Positions 1-8,322 of a DNA stretch of 64,000 bases are shown here, in pieces. The DNA is from Akkermansia sp. (GTDB taxonomy: Bacteria; Verrucomicrobiota; Verrucomicrobiia; Verrucomicrobiales; Akkermansiaceae). The stretch covers positions 62,001-126,000 of the forward strand of contig JAFZHC010000009.1 of assembly GCA_017555025.1 (NCBI GenBank), written 5' to 3'. A program made the translations under genes and the position numbers. Below the pieces are notes generated by a model, which was given only the letters and a program-made list of their open reading frames with translations, made no database searches and was not told where the DNA came from. Numbering within the stretch: the stretch's first letter is position 1; each line of letters opens with the position of its first letter.

Positions 1-69
1 TTGGAAAGTATGACTCAGCGCTTAAATCTAGTGGCAGCTGAGCCCAAAATGCCGGAGATTTATATTTGA
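1..69 (+). CDS. 3' end of a truncated CDS (last 22 residues)
   Basis: Frame 1 is open from the first base to a TGA at 67-69 and ends ...VAAEPKMPEIYI. No start lies within the window, so if real the gene begins upstream of it. The reading frame is consistent with the tail of a plus-strand gene converging on ribBA, and the hairpin at 85-119 would sit between the two stops. Twenty-two codons are too few to assign a family, and the frame could be open by chance. Confidence 0.4.
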   Translation: MESMTQRLNLVAAEPKMPEIYI

Positions 70-84
70 GTATTTCAATAGAGC

Positions 85-119
85 AAACACCCCACAAGCT
101 GAACGGCTGCGGGGCGTTT
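85..119 (-). terminator. Hairpin terminator downstream of ribBA
   Basis: An inverted repeat begins 27 nt after the ribBA stop. Read on the minus strand its arms (AAACGCCCCGCA and TGTGGGGTGTTT) pair fully through G-U wobbles. Read on the plus strand the same positions are A-C mismatches, so the structure favours minus-strand transcripts. It has only a short U-rich tail. Confidence 0.7.
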
Positions 120-146
120 ACTTAAGACTAAATATATGGGGAATTA

Positions 147-1520
147 TTAAATCATGTGCCCCATGCGCTCTCGTTTAGTGTCGAGGTAGTGACGATTGTC
201 GTCGTGAGCCGGGATGCTGATGGGCATCTGCTCTACTACCGTGAGGCCATGCCCTGCCAGACCAACAATTTTACGAGGATTGTTCGTAAGGAGACGCAGT
301 TTGCGAATGCCGAGATCACGGAGAATCTGAGCTCCTACGCCATAGTCGCGCAGGTCGGGAGCGAACCCGAGCTCAATATTGGCATCAACCGTGTCGAGCC
401 CTTGTTCCTGTAGCTTGTAGGCGTGTAATTTTGCCGAAAGTCCAATGCCGCGGCCTTCCTGACGAAGGTATAGAATGACGCCGCCCTCCTGAGCAACACG
501 GCGCATGGCCGTGTGCAACTGGCTGCCGCAGTCACAGCGACGGCTGGCAAACACATCACCGGTCAAACATTCGCTATGCACACGGCAGAGAATCGGCTTG
601 TCGGGATCAATATCACCGTGAACCAAAGCCAAGTGAGTTTGTCCATCAACTTTAGAGTGGTATGAATGGCACATGAAATCACCGAAATCAGTAGGTAATT
701 TTACGACTTCTTCCTTAATAATGAGTTTTTCGGTGTGTTGACGGTGCTCAATAATCTGTGCAAGAGAGCATGCTTTGAGTTCATATTTTTTCTGGAACGA
801 GCCCAGCTCACCGAGGCGAGCCATTGTGCCGTCTTCTTTCATGATTTCACAGCACACGCCAACAGGCTCCAACCCGGCAATCTTTAACAAATCGACCGTT
901 CCTTCTGTATGACCTGCGCGGCGAATGACACCGCCTTCTACTGCTCGCAGCGGGAAGCAATGACCGGGCTGTACAAAATCATCCAGCTTAGCGCGAGCGT
1001 CGGCTAATTTCATGGTGGTGATGGAGCGTTCAAACGCGCTGATTCCGGTAGTAGTACCTTCTTTTGCATCGACGCTGACGGTAAAGGCCGTGTGGTGTTT
1101 TTCCGTGTTGTGCTGAGCCTGCATGGGGAGCCCGAGGCTATCCACTCGCTCCGGAGCCATGGGAACACAGATGAGACCTCGGGCATGTGTGGCCATGAAA
1201 TTGATATTCTGAGGCGTAGCAAATTGACCGGCGCAGACGAGGTCTGCTTCGTTTTCTCGCTGAGGGTCGTCGGTCATGAGAATGAGTTTGCCCATGCGAA
1301 GGTCACACAGAACTTCTTCCAGCGGGTGGTAGATAATGGGGTCTGTTCCATCTGCTACCGGAACTTCTTCTGCCGGTACAGGTGTAGGCTCCGGTGTTAC
1401 GGATGCTGTTTCTTCTGCCTGAGCAGCCTGAGGCTCACCACTTACTGCTGCATCGCACTCGCAGATGAAGCTGTTTATATCAAACACGCCATTCTTGGAG
1501 GAAAACTCAATGTTTTTCAT
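147..1520 (-). CDS. ribBA: Bifunctional riboflavin biosynthesis protein RibBA (DHBP synthase / GTP cyclohydrolase II)
   Basis: Catalyses two entry steps of riboflavin synthesis: ribulose 5-phosphate to 3,4-dihydroxy-2-butanone 4-phosphate, and GTP to the diaminopyrimidine precursor. The RibB half (about residues 66-260) has the DDPQRENEADL acidic motif and RAGHTEGTVDL. The RibA half (about 270-457) has the zinc-binding SECLTGDVFASRRCDCGSQL and GRGIGL. Unusually, about 60 residues precede the RibB domain; this part is rich in Pro, Glu and Ala and looks disordered. A homologous RibBA usually begins almost at the catalytic domain, so the extension may be a linker or the true start may be downstream, although no in-frame Met sits close to the domain boundary. 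No FMN riboswitch is visible upstream. The gene lies 100 nt after glnS and is separated from it by a strong hairpin. Confidence 0.95.
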   Translation of the reverse strand: MKNIEFSSKNGVFDINSFICECDAAVSGEPQAAQAEETASVTPEPTPVPAEEVPVADGTDPIIYHPLEEVLCDLRMGKLILMTDDPQRENEADLVCAGQFATPQNINFMATHARGLICVPMAPERVDSLGLPMQAQHNTEKHHTAFTVSVDAKEGTTTGISAFERSITTMKLADARAKLDDFVQPGHCFPLRAVEGGVIRRAGHTEGTVDLLKIAGLEPVGVCCEIMKEDGTMARLGELGSFQKKYELKACSLAQIIEHRQHTEKLIIKEEVVKLPTDFGDFMCHSYHSKVDGQTHLALVHGDIDPDKPILCRVHSECLTGDVFASRRCDCGSQLHTAMRRVAQEGGVILYLRQEGRGIGLSAKLHAYKLQEQGLDTVDANIELGFAPDLRDYGVGAQILRDLGIRKLRLLTNNPRKIVGLAGHGLTVVEQMPISIPAHDDNRHYLDTKRERMGHMI

Positions 1521-1532
1521 GTTGAAAACCCG

Positions 1533-1538
1533 ATTGTA
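1533..1538 (-). promoter_or_regulatory. Possible -10 element for ribBA
   Basis: TACAAT on the minus strand, 12 nt before the ribBA ATG. The place where a -35 box should lie falls inside the hairpin at 1544-1585 and has no good match. The call rests on position and one hexamer only. Confidence 0.3.
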
Positions 1539-1543
1539 AATGT

Positions 1544-1585
1544 AGTTCGGCGGCTATCCGCTCTCGCGGCGATAGCCGCCGAACT
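1544..1585 (-). terminator. Strong hairpin between glnS and ribBA
   Basis: Perfect 15-bp inverted repeat AGTTCGGCGGCTATC / GATAGCCGCCGAACT around a 12-nt loop, which itself can pair CCGC with GCGG. It begins 34 nt after the glnS stop. There is no clear U-run after it on either strand, so it may end transcripts poorly or act as a processing or stability hairpin. Confidence 0.65.
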
Positions 1586-1619
1586 TTAAAGTTTAGGTTA
1601 TATTTGTAATAAGTAGATA

Positions 1620-3311
1620 TTATTTGTTCATTTTTGCCCAAGAGTCACGCAGACCCACCGAGCGGTTGAACACAGGATGTTCGGGGCTGTGGTCATAACG
1701 ATCGGCTACAAAGTAACCGGTTCGCTCAAACTGGCACAGGAACTCAGCAGGAGCAGCAGCCAGAGCAGGTTCCACTACAGCGTCTTTCAGGATGGTCAGA
1801 GAATCAGCATTCAGGGATGCGAGGAATCCATCGGGATTAGCGTCCGGAGCTTCATCGCGGAACAGACGGTCGTACAAACGAACCTCTGCCTTCACGCCGT
1901 ATTTTGCCGATACCCAGTGAATAGCACCCTTGCAGCGAATGCCCTCAGGCGGGTTGGCTCCAATGGTGCCCGGGAGTACTTCGGCGTGTACCTCTGTTAC
2001 GGTGCCATCTGCGTCGGTAACATGGTTGGTACATACTACACAATAACCGCCGCGCAGACGCACGCAGGCACCGGGGCTCATGCGCTTATACTTCTTGGGC
2101 GGCTCAACCATGAAATCATCACGGTCAATCCACACTTCCTTTGTAAGCGTAATTTTGCGGTTACCCAGCTCAGGCTTTTCGGGGTTGATGACGACCTCTA
2201 CTTCCTCCTCGTGATTGTCGTCAAGATTCGTGAGTACAAGCTTGAGGGGATTCAGTACGGCCATGCGGCGTTCCGCATTTGTATTAAGTTCTGCACGAAC
2301 TGCATTCTCCAGACGAGCTACGTCGGTATTGCCATTGAACTTGGTAATACCTACGCCTTCGCAGAAATCCACAATGGCGGGGGCAGGGTAACCACGGCGA
2401 CGCATACCACAGATAGTAGGCATGCGAGGATCGTCCCAACCGGCTACATAGCCTTCTTCTACCATCTGGCGCAGCTTACGCTTGCTCATGACGGTGTAAG
2501 TGATGTTCAGACGGGAGAACTCGCGCTGCTGCGGGCGAGAACCGGCTGGAATCGGGCAATTCTCAATGACCCAGTCATAAAGCGGGCGATGGTTTTCAAA
2601 TTCCAAGGTACACAGCGAGTGTGTGATGTACTCGTAGGCGTCCTCCAGCGGGTGAGCAAAGTCGTACATGGGGTAGATGCACCATGTATTGCCCGTGTTG
2701 TGGTGGTGGTCGTAGGAAATTCGATAGATAACGGGGTCGCGCATGTTCATGTTGCTGCTGGCCATATCAATCTTGGCTCGCAGAACTGCCCCACCTTCAG
2801 GGAATTTCCCGGCTTTCATAGCCTCGAACTGCTCGAGGTTTTCCTCTACCGAGCGGTCGCGGTAAGGAGAATGTGTACCGGGAGTGGTCAGATTACCGCG
2901 TTGCTGGCGCATGGTTTCTCTGTCCTGCTCATCCACATAGGCCAAGCCTTTCTTAATGAGGTGGATAGCGCATTCATAGTAGAAATTGAAGATATCGGAG
3001 GCCCAGTAAAGGTGCTCACCCCAGTCGAAGCCAAGCCACTTGATGTCTTCTTGTATGGACTTGACGAACTCAACGTCTTCCTTGCAGGGATTAGTGTCAT
3101 CAAAACGCAGGTGGCAAACAGCTCCCAGCTGGGCATACTCCTTCGCTACCCCGAAGTCCAGACAAATGGCTTTGGCGTGGCCGATGTGAAGATAGCCATT
3201 AGGCTCCGGGGGAAAGCGGGTAATGGGTACTTTGCAGTGACCTTCGGCTAAGTCACTAGCAATCCACTCACGGATGAAGTCCTTTTTGGTGGTTATTTCC
3301 TCGTTCGTCAT
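1620..3311 (-). CDS. glnS: Glutaminyl-tRNA synthetase
   Basis: Charges tRNA-Gln with glutamine in the cytoplasm. Class I synthetase signatures are present: PPEPNGYLHIGHAK (HIGH motif) near the N terminus and VMSKRKL (KMSKS-type loop) in the middle, followed by the GlnRS anticodon-binding beta-barrels. An upstream in-frame ATG exists at 3353. The start at 3311 (MTNEEITT) is preferred because a TTGCTT/17 bp/TAGAAT promoter ends 7 nt before it, which places the upstream ATG outside the transcript. The predicted product is 563 residues, close to the family norm. The window also carries gatB, so this organism has both GlnRS and an amidotransferase. Confidence 0.95.
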   Translation of the reverse strand: MTNEEITTKKDFIREWIASDLAEGHCKVPITRFPPEPNGYLHIGHAKAICLDFGVAKEYAQLGAVCHLRFDDTNPCKEDVEFVKSIQEDIKWLGFDWGEHLYWASDIFNFYYECAIHLIKKGLAYVDEQDRETMRQQRGNLTTPGTHSPYRDRSVEENLEQFEAMKAGKFPEGGAVLRAKIDMASSNMNMRDPVIYRISYDHHHNTGNTWCIYPMYDFAHPLEDAYEYITHSLCTLEFENHRPLYDWVIENCPIPAGSRPQQREFSRLNITYTVMSKRKLRQMVEEGYVAGWDDPRMPTICGMRRRGYPAPAIVDFCEGVGITKFNGNTDVARLENAVRAELNTNAERRMAVLNPLKLVLTNLDDNHEEEVEVVINPEKPELGNRKITLTKEVWIDRDDFMVEPPKKYKRMSPGACVRLRGGYCVVCTNHVTDADGTVTEVHAEVLPGTIGANPPEGIRCKGAIHWVSAKYGVKAEVRLYDRLFRDEAPDANPDGFLASLNADSLTILKDAVVEPALAAAPAEFLCQFERTGYFVADRYDHSPEHPVFNRSVGLRDSWAKMNK

Positions 3312-3318
3312 GCGCGCG

Positions 3319-3347
3319 ATTCTACTCTTTGTGTGTAAGGAAAGCAA
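3319..3347 (-). promoter_or_regulatory. Sigma70-type promoter of glnS (leaderless)
   Basis: Minus-strand TTGCTT (3342-3347), 17-bp spacer, TAGAAT (3319-3324). The -10 box is 7 nt from the ATG at 3311, so transcription should begin at or next to the start codon. This also decides the start site. Confidence 0.75.
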
Positions 3348-3353
3348 GCTCAT

Positions 3354-3383
3354 TTCTCCGGCTGACGTACTTTTAGCCGAGAA
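3354..3383 (-). terminator. Probable terminator of the glycosyltransferase/lipoprotein transcript
   Basis: Imperfect hairpin TTCTC-GGCT / AGCC-GGAGAA with a one-base bulge, located 18 nt after the lipoprotein stop and just upstream of the glnS promoter. There is no U-run. Confidence 0.45.
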
Positions 3384-3401
3384 AAGGGCTGAACAAAGGG
3401 A

Positions 3402-4019
3402 TTAGTTATAAGTAATGTTTACCTTCGTTTCGTTGGCAACGAATTTCGTCTCATCTCTGGTAACTCCGCTCACTCTGATAAGTGCTTCACCCGAAGATAT
3501 GGTGCCACTCATACTAATGAGATTTTTGTTGTTATCATATATGGGTGCACTATCTATAACAAGTTTATTAATTTGCAAATCAATATAGAATCCCTTAGAG
3601 CCGAATGAGTTGTCATAGGAGAAATGAAGGTGTTCAAGCGCATTTCCGCTATTGGAATAGTTATTTGACCACCCACCACGAGAATCGCCGGAAGTACGGG
3701 TATTTGAACTTTCTTTTACGGTAACCGAGGCCGATGTGATAAAGCCGGCTGCATCGCCCGGATTATCAGAATTGCAGGTGAATGTGATGCTGTATGTGTT
3801 TCCCTGATTATCGGAAATGGAAGGTATGGTTACGGTACAAGATGTTGGCTCAGCATCGCTGTCGGGATTGTCCGGGAAAAGTGTGTATGGAGCATTAATT
3901 CCGCCGTTACTATCATTATTGCCGCCGCCACCGCCACCACCGCAGCTGCAAAGTACAAGAGCTGTAGCAAATGAGGCAGTCGTGATGAGTTGATTAAACA
4001 TAGATTGATGTATTTTCAT
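3402..4019 (-). CDS. Predicted lipoprotein with a poly-glycine linker, unknown function
   Basis: A 205-residue protein with a short positively charged N terminus, a hydrophobic stretch and the lipobox VLCSC, so it should be lipidated and anchored to a membrane. A run of seven glycines then N-N-D-S-N follows the lipidated Cys, forming a flexible tether. The rest is Ser/Thr/Asn-rich with a beta-strand-like pattern and no catalytic motif that I recognise. It is the last gene of the minus-strand group with the two glycosyltransferases, 4 nt after the GT4 stop. The assignment as a lipoprotein is firm; the function is unknown. Confidence 0.8.
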   Translation of the reverse strand: MKIHQSMFNQLITTASFATALVLCSCGGGGGGGNNDSNGGINAPYTLFPDNPDSDAEPTSCTVTIPSISDNQGNTYSITFTCNSDNPGDAAGFITSASVTVKESSNTRTSGDSRGGWSNNYSNSGNALEHLHFSYDNSFGSKGFYIDLQINKLVIDSAPIYDNNKNLISMSGTISSGEALIRVSGVTRDETKFVANETKVNITYN

Positions 4020-4023
4020 GGCT

Positions 4024-5166
4024 TTAGTAAGTTGTTGTTTTGTGGAGAATGGACGTGTAAATTTGGTGAAGTTTATCTGACATGGTGTTTGCGCTTAGTG
4101 CGGTGCAGCAGTTTTCTCTGTCGTAATTTCCCATGTGCAGACTTGTTTCCTGACTTTGAGTGATAGTGAGTACGGCTTGAATAACTGATGGTACATCATG
4201 CGGCTGTACAACGAAACCGGATTTTCCGTTTTCTATATATTTCTTAGCACCACATTCTGTTGTCAGAATAACCGGAACTCCCATGACTCGGGCTTCTTTG
4301 ACGGCGGTGGGACCTGTGTCTGCTTTGCTCAGGTGTACCAATCCCCATGTTTCGGAAAGCAGGCGAACGACGTCTTCTCGATTAACTCTACCGAGAGGCG
4401 TAATATTGCCGGGGAGGTTCGGATAATTCTCCGGGGTAGGACCGGCCATTAGCAGGCGCACATGTGACAACTGAGGCGAGGCAAAGGCTGTAATGAGTGT
4501 TTGCAGATTTTTAATGGGCGTATCGTTGCCGCAATAAAGGAAGGTAGGACTTTCCGACAACTTTCTGGCAATTTGCGTGAAGCGTTCTTCTACAGCATAA
4601 TCCCATAAAATGGGGCAAGCTGCCGGATTGATTTCTTTAACCCGTTCTGCAGCCCATGGCGATTCGGTTGTGATATAGGGGGCCGATTTGAGTACACGAG
4701 GTTCGTAGATGCTGTGGTGACGTTGGAATCTTGGCATACTGCCTCTTTGCATGTATGCCTTAAGCAGGCCCTGAACAGAGTGCAACCAGTAGGCTTTGCG
4801 ACAATAGTCTTTACCGCACAGACCATAGCATCCCTCTGTTCCCCATGTGTGGATGATATCAGGCTGTACCTTTCGTAATTCATTGCGGACCACGGCCCGA
4901 TCTCTCAGATACAAGGTGTATAGCGCGACCATGCGTGAACCGCAGGGGAGCACATGAAAGTGCTGGTTGTTTTTCTCAAAGCGAACCGGATGCTTGGATT
5001 CGCGAGACAGCGTAATCCAATGAATTTCCCAATCTGTCCAAGATGCAAATGCTTCGTAGAGCGGCAGCAACCACACCGCATAGTGTCCTTTACGGCAGGG
5101 GATATTACTGTTGATTAACCAAACAGGAAAATTACACAAAAGTGCTACTTTCTTCTTCTTGTTCAT
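4024..5166 (-). CDS. GT4-type glycosyltransferase
   Basis: A 380-residue GT-B-fold glycosyltransferase of the group 1 (GT4) type. The C-terminal half has the nucleotide-sugar-binding pattern of the family: FLYCGNDTPIKNLQTLI, LLMAGPTP, GRVNREDV, then DTGPTAVKEARVMGVPVI and GKSGFVV. The N-terminal half carries the acceptor-side motif HTWGTEGCYG. It overlaps the upstream GT2 gene by 4 nt (ATGA), which indicates translational coupling. Together the pair probably builds a surface or secreted polysaccharide. The sugar donor and acceptor cannot be told from sequence. Base composition is more AT-rich than the housekeeping genes around it. Confidence 0.85.
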   Translation of the reverse strand: MNKKKKVALLCNFPVWLINSNIPCRKGHYAVWLLPLYEAFASWTDWEIHWITLSRESKHPVRFEKNNQHFHVLPCGSRMVALYTLYLRDRAVVRNELRKVQPDIIHTWGTEGCYGLCGKDYCRKAYWLHSVQGLLKAYMQRGSMPRFQRHHSIYEPRVLKSAPYITTESPWAAERVKEINPAACPILWDYAVEERFTQIARKLSESPTFLYCGNDTPIKNLQTLITAFASPQLSHVRLLMAGPTPENYPNLPGNITPLGRVNREDVVRLLSETWGLVHLSKADTGPTAVKEARVMGVPVILTTECGAKKYIENGKSGFVVQPHDVPSVIQAVLTITQSQETSLHMGNYDRENCCTALSANTMSDKLHQIYTSILHKTTTY

Positions 5167-6197
5167 GAAAAAAGAGATTTGACTTGTTTGATAAAATGGA
5201 GCAGGGCTGCATATATTGGCATGGGGAGAGATCTGATAAAGTCATACCCACTTGTTCTACGCAGCGCTCGATTAATTCTAAGTCGGTTAAGCGTACCTTT
5301 GCGCCAATAGCTTTTTTCTATGTCCCTTTTGGCTAAATCTGCCTTGATAATTTCTTCAAAATGCGGGGCTGTAATGTTGTTGTTGTGAAGATACGCAGAT
5401 ACCTCTTCTACCGTTTCTTTTAAAGGCCGGTATGTTATATTGAGGTAGTTGTCATTAAAAACCTCCCTTCGAATGATTGCTTTGTAACCGGAAGAACCAT
5501 CATCTCCGCCACGGCACATATTAGTACTTCCATCTCTGATATAAGCAACAACGGTATTAATGAAAATTCCTTTTCCCAGTACGGCAGCTCGGTAGAGGCT
5601 GATGAGGTCGTCAACATTGTATCCGTCTAAAGGAATTGGTTGAAATTTGCGATAAATATCTGTAGCCCATGCTTGATGCAGGCAATTTGCCTTACAGAAA
5701 AAATCGAGAGCATTATCATTGTTGCGGATGTCAAATGTCTCCAACGGTTCGTTGTTATCTCGACGTTGGCGAGAAGTCAGAATGCATTCGGATTCCTCAA
5801 CATCAGTAAAATGTTTGCGAAGAGCGAAGATATATGTGGCCTCAGGATATTCGGCCAAGGCGTTACCTATAATGCTACAACGGTCAATGCTGGAAATATC
5901 GTCATCGTCTGCTCTGATGACAAAATCACCTGTGGCAAATTGGACTGCGTGATTGGTATTTCCAGCTAAATGAAGATTGCGTGGCGTTTGAGTAACAACT
6001 ACGCGTCGATTGCCTTTATAGGCAGCTACACATTCTTTGATAATCTCGAAAGTTCTATCCGTTGAGCAATCATCTGAGAATATGTATTCCAGTTCACCCT
6101 CATAATCTTGTGCAAATGCACTTTCAATAGCGGTGCGTATATATTTCTCGCGATTGTGCGAGAGCAGCACATAGGAAAGTTTGGGTAAATCCGGCAT
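5163..6197 (-). CDS. GT2-family glycosyltransferase
   Basis: A 344-residue GT-A-fold glycosyltransferase. The N terminus matches the family closely: YVLLSHNREKYIRTAIES, then SDDCSTDRTFEI, and the metal/nucleotide-binding RADDDD at about residue 97. The C-terminal part is basic and may contact the membrane. The start at 6197 is right against the argG terminator (its U-run ends 6 nt away), there is no ribosome-binding site, and no promoter is visible. Expression may therefore depend on read-through from argG. It overlaps the following GT4 gene by 4 nt. Composition is visibly AT-rich, consistent with acquired polysaccharide genes. Donor and acceptor are unknown. Confidence 0.88.
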   Translation of the reverse strand: MPDLPKLSYVLLSHNREKYIRTAIESAFAQDYEGELEYIFSDDCSTDRTFEIIKECVAAYKGNRRVVVTQTPRNLHLAGNTNHAVQFATGDFVIRADDDDISSIDRCSIIGNALAEYPEATYIFALRKHFTDVEESECILTSRQRRDNNEPLETFDIRNNDNALDFFCKANCLHQAWATDIYRKFQPIPLDGYNVDDLISLYRAAVLGKGIFINTVVAYIRDGSTNMCRGGDDGSSGYKAIIRREVFNDNYLNITYRPLKETVEEVSAYLHNNNITAPHFEEIIKADLAKRDIEKSYWRKGTLNRLRINRALRRTSGYDFIRSLPMPIYAALLHFIKQVKSLFS

Positions 6198-6203
6198 AAA
6201 TTC

Positions 6204-6239
6204 AAAAAGGCGCAGGGCCCTCAGATGAGACCCTGCGCC
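6204..6239 (-). terminator. Rho-independent terminator of argG
   Basis: Perfect 9-bp stem GGCGCAGGG / CCCTGCGCC followed on the minus strand by TTTTT, 14 nt after the argG stop. The U-run ends 6 nt before the start codon of the GT2 gene. Confidence 0.9.
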
Positions 6240-6253
6240 GGGGTAAAGGTTAC

Positions 6254-7540
6254 TTACTTCTTGTTGGCACGAGTGAACTGCTTGAGACGAAGGCCGTTGA
6301 GGTGGATGAAACCGCTGGCGTCATCCTGATTGTAATCCTCATCGGTGTAGTCGCCCTCCATCGTGGCAATTTCGTAGCTGTAGAGGGAGTTCGGGCTCTT
6401 GCGACCGGCATACATGACGTTGCCCTTGTAGAGCTTCAGACGAACCTCACCGTTCACCGTCTCCTGCGTTTTGGTAACGAGAGCCTGAATAGCCTCGCGC
6501 TCGGGCGCAAACCAGAAACCGTTGTATACCATGGAAGCATAATCGGGGATGAGGGAATCGCGTACCTTCTGAGCCTCGCGATCCATGGTGATGGTCTCGA
6601 TATCGCGGTGGGCTGCCAGCAGGATAGTGCCGCCGGGTGTCTCATAAATGCCGCGGCTCTTCATGCCTACGAAACGGTTCTCGATGATGTCTACGCGACC
6701 GATGCCGTGCTTGCCACCGAGGTAGTTGAGTACGAGCATGACGCCCAGCGGGTCGAGCAAGGTGTAGCCATCCTTCTCGCCCTTGGCAGAGGTGCCTACC
6801 TCAGCCATGATGTCACTCAGCCCCTCGGTCTGAAGACCGATGATGTTACCCTTCTCGAAGAGGCATTGCAGGTACTGGGGAGAATCGGGAGCGTCCTCGG
6901 GAGCGGTGGAAAGCAGGTACATGCCGCGATCTTCTTCCTTGGTTGCATCGTACCACGTGTCCTCGAGAATACCGGCTTCATAGGAGATGTGAAGCAGGTT
7001 GCGGTCCATGGAGTAGGGCTTCTTCATGCTCTGGCGAATCGGAATGCCGTGGGATTCTGCGTACTGAATCAGCTCAGAACGGCCCGGGAATTGGTCGCGC
7101 CACTCTTTCATGCGCCAAGGGGCAATAACCTGCAGCTGAGGTGCCAGCGCGTTGATGGAGAGCTCAAAGCGAACCTGATCATTACCCTTGCCGGTCGCAC
7201 CGTGGGCAATGGCATCCGCTCCTTCAGCAATGGCTACGTCAACCATAGCCTTGGAGATGCAGGGACGAGCGATGGAGGTACCCAGGAGGTAACGGCCTTC
7301 ATACACCGCATTTGCCTGGAACATGGGGAAAATATAATTCTCTGCAAAATCAGCCTTCAAGTCGCCGATAATGCACTTGGAAGCACCTGTTGCAAGAGCC
7401 TTCTCTTCAAGGCCATCCAGTTCTTCAGCCTGGCCTACATCAGCGCAGTAGGCAATAATTTCTGCGTTGTACTTCTCCTTGAGCCACACCAGAAGGACGG
7501 ATGTGTCAAGGCCACCGGAGTATGCAAGAACGATCTTCAT
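6254..7540 (-). CDS. argG: Argininosuccinate synthase
   Basis: Joins citrulline and aspartate using ATP to give argininosuccinate, the penultimate step of arginine synthesis. The N terminus [15 protein letters not shown] is the PP-loop ATP pyrophosphatase motif, and [13 protein letters not shown] and [10 protein letters not shown] are typical of the family. An in-frame ATG 15 nt upstream exists, but the family begins at [10 protein letters not shown], so 7540 is preferred; the product is 428 residues. It has its own promoter at 7579 and a strong terminator. It sits alone among polysaccharide genes, while argB lies 38 kb away, so arginine genes are dispersed here. Confidence 0.95.
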   Translation of the reverse strand: MKIVLAYSGGLDTSVLLVWLKEKYNAEIIAYCADVGQAEELDGLEEKALATGASKCIIGDLKADFAENYIFPMFQANAVYEGRYLLGTSIARPCISKAMVDVAIAEGADAIAHGATGKGNDQVRFELSINALAPQLQVIAPWRMKEWRDQFPGRSELIQYAESHGIPIRQSMKKPYSMDRNLLHISYEAGILEDTWYDATKEEDRGMYLLSTAPEDAPDSPQYLQCLFEKGNIIGLQTEGLSDIMAEVGTSAKGEKDGYTLLDPLGVMLVLNYLGGKHGIGRVDIIENRFVGMKSRGIYETPGGTILLAAHRDIETITMDREAQKVRDSLIPDYASMVYNGFWFAPEREAIQALVTKTQETVNGEVRLKLYKGNVMYAGRKSPNSLYSYEIATMEGDYTDEDYNQDDASGFIHLNGLRLKQFTRANKK

Positions 7541-7578
7541 GTTAACTGGGTACACATCTTGTTACCGTGTACGCGGGC

Positions 7579-7584
7579 ATTATA
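7579..7584 (-). promoter_or_regulatory. -10 element of argG
   Basis: Minus-strand TATAAT, 38 nt before the argG ATG. No convincing -35 box lies 16-18 bp upstream. No ARG-box-like palindrome was recognised. Confidence 0.55.
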
Positions 7585-7680
7585 CGTCACTTGTAACCGG
7601 AAGAAAAGCAAAATGTGGGGCAGTATTGATATTTTTGCGGTCTACAAAAACATCTGTGAGCCTGTTTCTGTGCTGAGTAA

Positions 7681-8304
7681 TTATTTGGATGTTTGCCCTA
7701 TGATGCGAAAGGGATTTCCTACAACAATAGAGCCGTCTGGTATGCTCTTATTAACAAGTGAACCGGCGCCAATGATGACATTATCTCCAATGGTGATATC
7801 TCCGAAAATAACGCAATTAGCTCCAATGTCAACATTGTTCCCAATGTAAGGTCTGTTACCTCCTTGGGCTCCTTTGTTACCGATTGTGGTGTTTTGTCTA
7901 ATAATAACGTTGTTTCCCAGATGCCGGGCACTTACGATAGTCGAAAATGGGTGATGGAAATGAATATAGCCGGCTTCAGGGGCAGACATGATAAAGCCCG
8001 TATGCTCTTCTTTGAAAAAACTGCACAGCCAAGCTCTTGTGGGACCGAGCCTGCCGTAAAAACATGCCAGATAATAGGGATTGTAATGCAGAGCCCAGAG
8101 AAAACGCAGAGTTGTTTTGAGTTTTTTGCAGCGAATAGTTTTGAAAACATTCCAATCATCTGCTTGAATGTTAGCCTCACATAAAATGACGCTCCTGTCT
8201 TTGTGGCGGATGGCAAAAAGAATATGGAGCGCGTATCGGAGGATAAGGAGCGGAAGAATTGCAATAAAAAGGATGATGGCAATTCTGAAATTAACGACTC
8301 GCAT
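7681..8304 (-). CDS. Serine acetyltransferase-like hexapeptide-repeat acyltransferase
   Basis: A 207-residue protein with an N-terminal membrane segment (about residues 7-30) and a C-terminal left-handed beta-helix made of hexapeptide repeats (IIRQNTTIGNKGAQG, YIGNNVDIGANCVIFGDITI, VIIGAGSLVNKSI, GNPFRIIG). The pattern HFHHPFSTIVSARHLGNNV supplies the catalytic His region of the SAT/colanic-acid acyltransferase class. It probably O- or N-acetylates a sugar in polysaccharide synthesis rather than serine, given the membrane anchor and the nearby glycosyltransferases. It follows the RDD/GYF gene by 18 nt. Composition is AT-rich like the two glycosyltransferases, with argG lying between them. Confidence 0.8.
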   Translation of the reverse strand: MRVVNFRIAIILFIAILPLLILRYALHILFAIRHKDRSVILCEANIQADDWNVFKTIRCKKLKTTLRFLWALHYNPYYLACFYGRLGPTRAWLCSFFKEEHTGFIMSAPEAGYIHFHHPFSTIVSARHLGNNVIIRQNTTIGNKGAQGGNRPYIGNNVDIGANCVIFGDITIGDNVIIGAGSLVNKSIPDGSIVVGNPFRIIGQTSK

Positions 8305-8322
8305 AAGATGATGTTTCTCCGG

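Noticed and set aside
1521..1619. FMN riboswitch in front of ribBA
   Set aside because: The gap holds a simple hairpin and lacks the conserved multi-helix FMN element sequences.
147..7849. Long open frames on the plus strand opposite ribBA, glnS and argG (for example 1677-3251 and 6302-7849)
   Set aside because: They are antisense shadows of well-identified genes, have no family resemblance, and no promoters of their own; their length follows from codon bias of the real gene.
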